Part shown: piece by piece, positions 61,871 to 64,000 of the stretch | Numbering within the stretch: position 1 is the stretch's first letter | How the letters are laid out: the number at the start of each line of letters is the position of its first letter | DNA from: Betaproteobacteria bacterium MOLA814 | GTDB lineage: Bacteria > Pseudomonadota > Gammaproteobacteria > Burkholderiales > Burkholderiaceae_C | Length of the DNA stretch: 64,000 nucleotides | NCBI GenBank assembly: GCA_000496475.1 | Contig: AYMW01000003.1 | Span: 438,003 to 502,002, forward strand | Direction: 5' to 3' | The notes under the pieces: generated by a model | The model's input: the letters and a program-made list of their open reading frames with translations, nothing else | Told to the model about the DNA's origin: nothing | Database searches by the model: none | Program-made: the position numbers and the translations under genes

Positions 61871-63817
61871 ATGCAACACACTTTTGTCAGCCTGCTAACC
61901 CACCACGCAAAGACGCGTCCCGACGCGCCTGCCATGCGCGAAAAGGCTTTTGGCATCTGGCAAGCCCTGTCTTGGGCTGACATGGCCCTGTTGGTCAACA
62001 ACATAGCCGCAGGCTTGCACGCAGCCGGCCTGCGACGCGACGAGCACATGGTGGTGATTGGTGCCAACCGTCCCCGCTTGTACGCCACCATGCTGGCAGC
62101 CCAGTCCCTGGGCGCGATTCCAGTGCCCTTGTACCAAGACGCAACAGGGGCTGAGTGTGTCTTCCCCATAAACAACGCCGACATTCGCTTTGCTGTGGTG
62201 GAAGACCAAGAGCAAATCGACAAGATGCTGGACATCCGCGAACAGTGCCCCCAACTGAACCACTTGTACTATGACGAGTCGCGCGGTCTGCGCAACTACG
62301 AAGATCAAGGCTTGTCAGCCATTGACCAACTGATTGAGTCGGGCCGTGGCTTCAATGCCAGCAACCCGAGTTTTATCAGCGGTGAGGTTGCCAAAGTCAA
62401 GCCCTCAGACGTAGCCGCCATGTTTTTTACATCAGGCACTACGGGCAACCCTAAAGGTGTGGTGCACACCCACCACAGCTTGCTAGACCGCGCCATAGTG
62501 GGTGGCAAGTTTGACAAGCTTACACCGGCAGAAGAGGTGCTGGCCTACTTGCCTCCAGCGTGGATTGGGCAAAACATATTCAGTTATGCCCAGTGGTTGG
62601 CTGTTGGCTATGTGGTGAATTGCCCAGAATCTGTTGCCACCGTGTCCATTGACTTGAACGAGGTAGGGCCCAGCTACTACTTCGCCCCGCCGCGCGTATT
62701 CGAGGGTTTGCTCACCAGCGTCATGATCCGCATGGAAGACGCAGGCGGCTTCAAGCGCGCCATCTTTCACTACTTCATGGGTGTGGCCAAACGTGTTGGC
62801 CCCAGCAAAATGAACGGCACAGCAGTCGGCTTAATGGACAACCTGTTGTATGGCTTGGGGAATATCGTGATGTACGGCCCACTGCGCAACAACCTAGGCA
62901 TGTCGCGCGTGCGTGTGGCCTACACTGCAGGCGAAGCCATTGGCCCAGACTTGTTTAGTTTTTACCGCTCAATCGGCGTCAACCTCAAGCAGCTATACGG
63001 CTCTACAGAAACCGCCGTGTTTGTCTGTTTGCAGCCAGACCACCAGGCCAAGGCTGATACCGTAGGCATACCGTGCGAGGGCGTGGAGATCAAACTCAGT
63101 GACACAGGCGAGATATTGGTCAAATCGCCAGGTCTGCTGAAAGAATATTACAAAAACCCCGAAGCTACTGCAGAGGTTTTGAGCGCCGACGGCTGGTACC
63201 ACACCAGCGATGCAGGCTTTTTAGACGCCGATGGCCACCTGAAAATCATTGACCGCGTGAAAGACGTGGGCCGCATCAAGGGCGGCGCGTTTGACGGCGC
63301 TATGTTCGCACCCAAATACGTTGAGAACAAGCTCAAATTTTTCTCCTTTATCAAAGAGGCTGTGGCCTACGGCGACCAGCGCGAGCGGGTCTGCGTCATG
63401 GTCAACATCGACTTTGATGCCGTTGGCAACTGGGCTGAAAGGCGCAACCTCTCCTACTCTGGCTACACAGATTTGGCCCAAAAGCCAGAGGTTTACCAAC
63501 TGATTAAAGAGTGCATGGAGCAAGTCAACGCCGACCTCAGCCGCGACGGGATGTTGGCAGGCTCACAAATTCACCGTTTCTTGGTCCTGCACAAAGAGCT
63601 GGACGCTGACGACGGGGAGCTCACACGCACCAACAAGGTACGCCGCGGCTTTATTGCTGAGAAATTTTCAGAGCTGATTGACGCCCTATATGGCGACAAA
63701 TCCGAGCAGTACATCAACACCGAAGTGAAGTTTGAAGACGGGCGCGTTGGAAGCGTTAGCGCCACGCTGAAAATCTCAAACACACAAGTGTTTGTCCCAA
63801 TCAAGTCGCCCGCCTAA
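61871..63817 (+). CDS. AMP-dependent acyl-CoA synthetase (long-chain fatty acid--CoA ligase type)
   Basis: A 648-residue ANL-superfamily ligase that activates a carboxylic acid with ATP and joins it to CoA. MFFTSGTTGNPKGVVHTHHSLL (about residues 185-206) is the phosphate loop, LYGSTETAVFVCLQPD the A5 region, GWYHTSDAGFLDADGHLKIIDRVKDVGRIKGG the hinge and adenylate-binding block, and NKVRRGFIAEKF carries the catalytic Lys. GGAGA precedes the ATG. A LivG-like ABC ATPase gene follows by 54 bases, an arrangement seen in Burkholderiales where the ligase traps an acid imported by the branched-chain-type ABC system. The substrate cannot be told. Confidence 0.9.
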   Translation: MQHTFVSLLTHHAKTRPDAPAMREKAFGIWQALSWADMALLVNNIAAGLHAAGLRRDEHMVVIGANRPRLYATMLAAQSLGAIPVPLYQDATGAECVFPINNADIRFAVVEDQEQIDKMLDIREQCPQLNHLYYDESRGLRNYEDQGLSAIDQLIESGRGFNASNPSFISGEVAKVKPSDVAAMFFTSGTTGNPKGVVHTHHSLLDRAIVGGKFDKLTPAEEVLAYLPPAWIGQNIFSYAQWLAVGYVVNCPESVATVSIDLNEVGPSYYFAPPRVFEGLLTSVMIRMEDAGGFKRAIFHYFMGVAKRVGPSKMNGTAVGLMDNLLYGLGNIVMYGPLRNNLGMSRVRVAYTAGEAIGPDLFSFYRSIGVNLKQLYGSTETAVFVCLQPDHQAKADTVGIPCEGVEIKLSDTGEILVKSPGLLKEYYKNPEATAEVLSADGWYHTSDAGFLDADGHLKIIDRVKDVGRIKGGAFDGAMFAPKYVENKLKFFSFIKEAVAYGDQRERVCVMVNIDFDAVGNWAERRNLSYSGYTDLAQKPEVYQLIKECMEQVNADLSRDGMLAGSQIHRFLVLHKELDADDGELTRTNKVRRGFIAEKFSELIDALYGDKSEQYINTEVKFEDGRVGSVSATLKISNTQVFVPIKSPA

Positions 63818-63870
63818 GCAGCTGCGTACAGCGCTTTTAACTAACACCACATACACAAGCAACCTACAAC

Positions 63871-64000
63871 ATGGCTAAAAGACAAATAGGCGACGTGATA
63901 CTGGATGTGAACAACATCAGTTTGCGCTTTGGCGGTATCAACGCATTAACCGACATTTCTTTTGATGTACGTGAGCACGAAGTGCGCGCCATTATTGGCC
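63871..64000 (+). CDS. ABC transporter ATP-binding protein, LivG type (N-terminal fragment)
   Basis: The first 43 codons, running off the window end. MAKRQIGDVILDVNNISLRF, then GGINALTDISFDVREHEVRA and IIG, is the start of a branched-chain amino acid-type ABC ATPase (LivG), ending just before Walker A. It follows the acyl-CoA synthetase gene by 54 bases and is presumably the first of a set with permeases, LivF and a binding protein beyond the window. Confidence 0.85.
   Translation, partial: MAKRQIGDVILDVNNISLRFGGINALTDISFDVREHEVRAIIG

Overview
The window is a stretch of chromosome from a betaproteobacterium, most likely a member or close relative of the Comamonadaceae (Burkholderiales). The 16S gene reads as that group. 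The order glyQ-glyS-gmhB-plsC, the SAH riboswitch in front of ahcY, the two-gene tRNA-Ile/tRNA-Ala spacer and a double-length UvrA all fit Burkholderiales. Genes are tightly packed. I see no insertion sequence, prophage, CRISPR array or defence island, so this is mostly core genome with a few less common cassettes.

Region by region: (1) 1-8.5 kb: the start of ahcY behind an SAH riboswitch that carries its own terminator, a divergent MFS transporter, a 1974-residue tandem-duplicated UvrA, and a universal stress protein. (2) 9-11.7 kb: small metabolic genes (VOC protein, DUF1289 protein, LysE exporter, luciferase-like monooxygenase, SlyX). (3) 11.7-19.3 kb: a leucine/isovalerate catabolic operon on the minus strand (liuB, liuC, liuD, a GhrA-like reductase, HMG-CoA lyase) with a divergent AraC-type regulator. 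(4) 19.6-26.7 kb: the ectoine/hydroxyectoine genes ectABCD, converging on ychJ, a rhodanese, and the Trk potassium uptake genes trkH and trkA. Together these make an osmoadaptation block and suggest a bacterium that meets salt. (5) 26.7-35 kb: a long minus-strand array headed by a LiuR-type MerR regulator: thioesterase, isovaleryl-CoA dehydrogenase, carbonic anhydrase, AceK, thiolase, acyl-CoA dehydrogenase. A metallo-beta-lactamase-fold hydrolase diverges from liuR. Two almost perfect palindromes of the LiuR type mark the control points. (6) 35-43.4 kb: ygjP, plsC, gmhB, glyS, glyQ, lnt and corC, envelope and translation genes in one orientation. (7) 43.4-45.2 kb: a GNAT acetyltransferase and a second MBL hydrolase, visibly richer in A+T than their neighbours. 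(8) 45.2-51.2 kb: a complete rRNA operon on the minus strand (16S, tRNA-Ile, tRNA-Ala, 23S, 5S) with promoter, processing stems, boxA and terminator. (9) 51.2-64 kb: a molybdenum hydroxylase pair, Uup, HtpG, a Prx5-type peroxiredoxin, an RsuA/RluB-family pseudouridine synthase with a very long Arg/Asp-rich tail, a Crp/Fnr regulator, an acyl-CoA synthetase and the first codons of a LivG-like ABC ATPase.

The metabolic theme is branched-chain acyl-CoA degradation. Isovaleryl-CoA dehydrogenase, methylcrotonyl-CoA carboxylase, methylglutaconyl-CoA hydratase and HMG-CoA lyase are all present, split over two loci about 15 kb apart. They end in acetyl-CoA and acetoacetate, which the thiolase can process. 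Carbonic anhydrase (bicarbonate for the carboxylase) and AceK (switching carbon into the glyoxylate bypass) lie in the same array, which makes physiological sense. I found no clearly new multi-gene system. The best leads are the riboswitch/terminator design, the fused double UvrA, the LiuR palindromes with an unassigned MBL hydrolase, and the disordered tail of the pseudouridine synthase.
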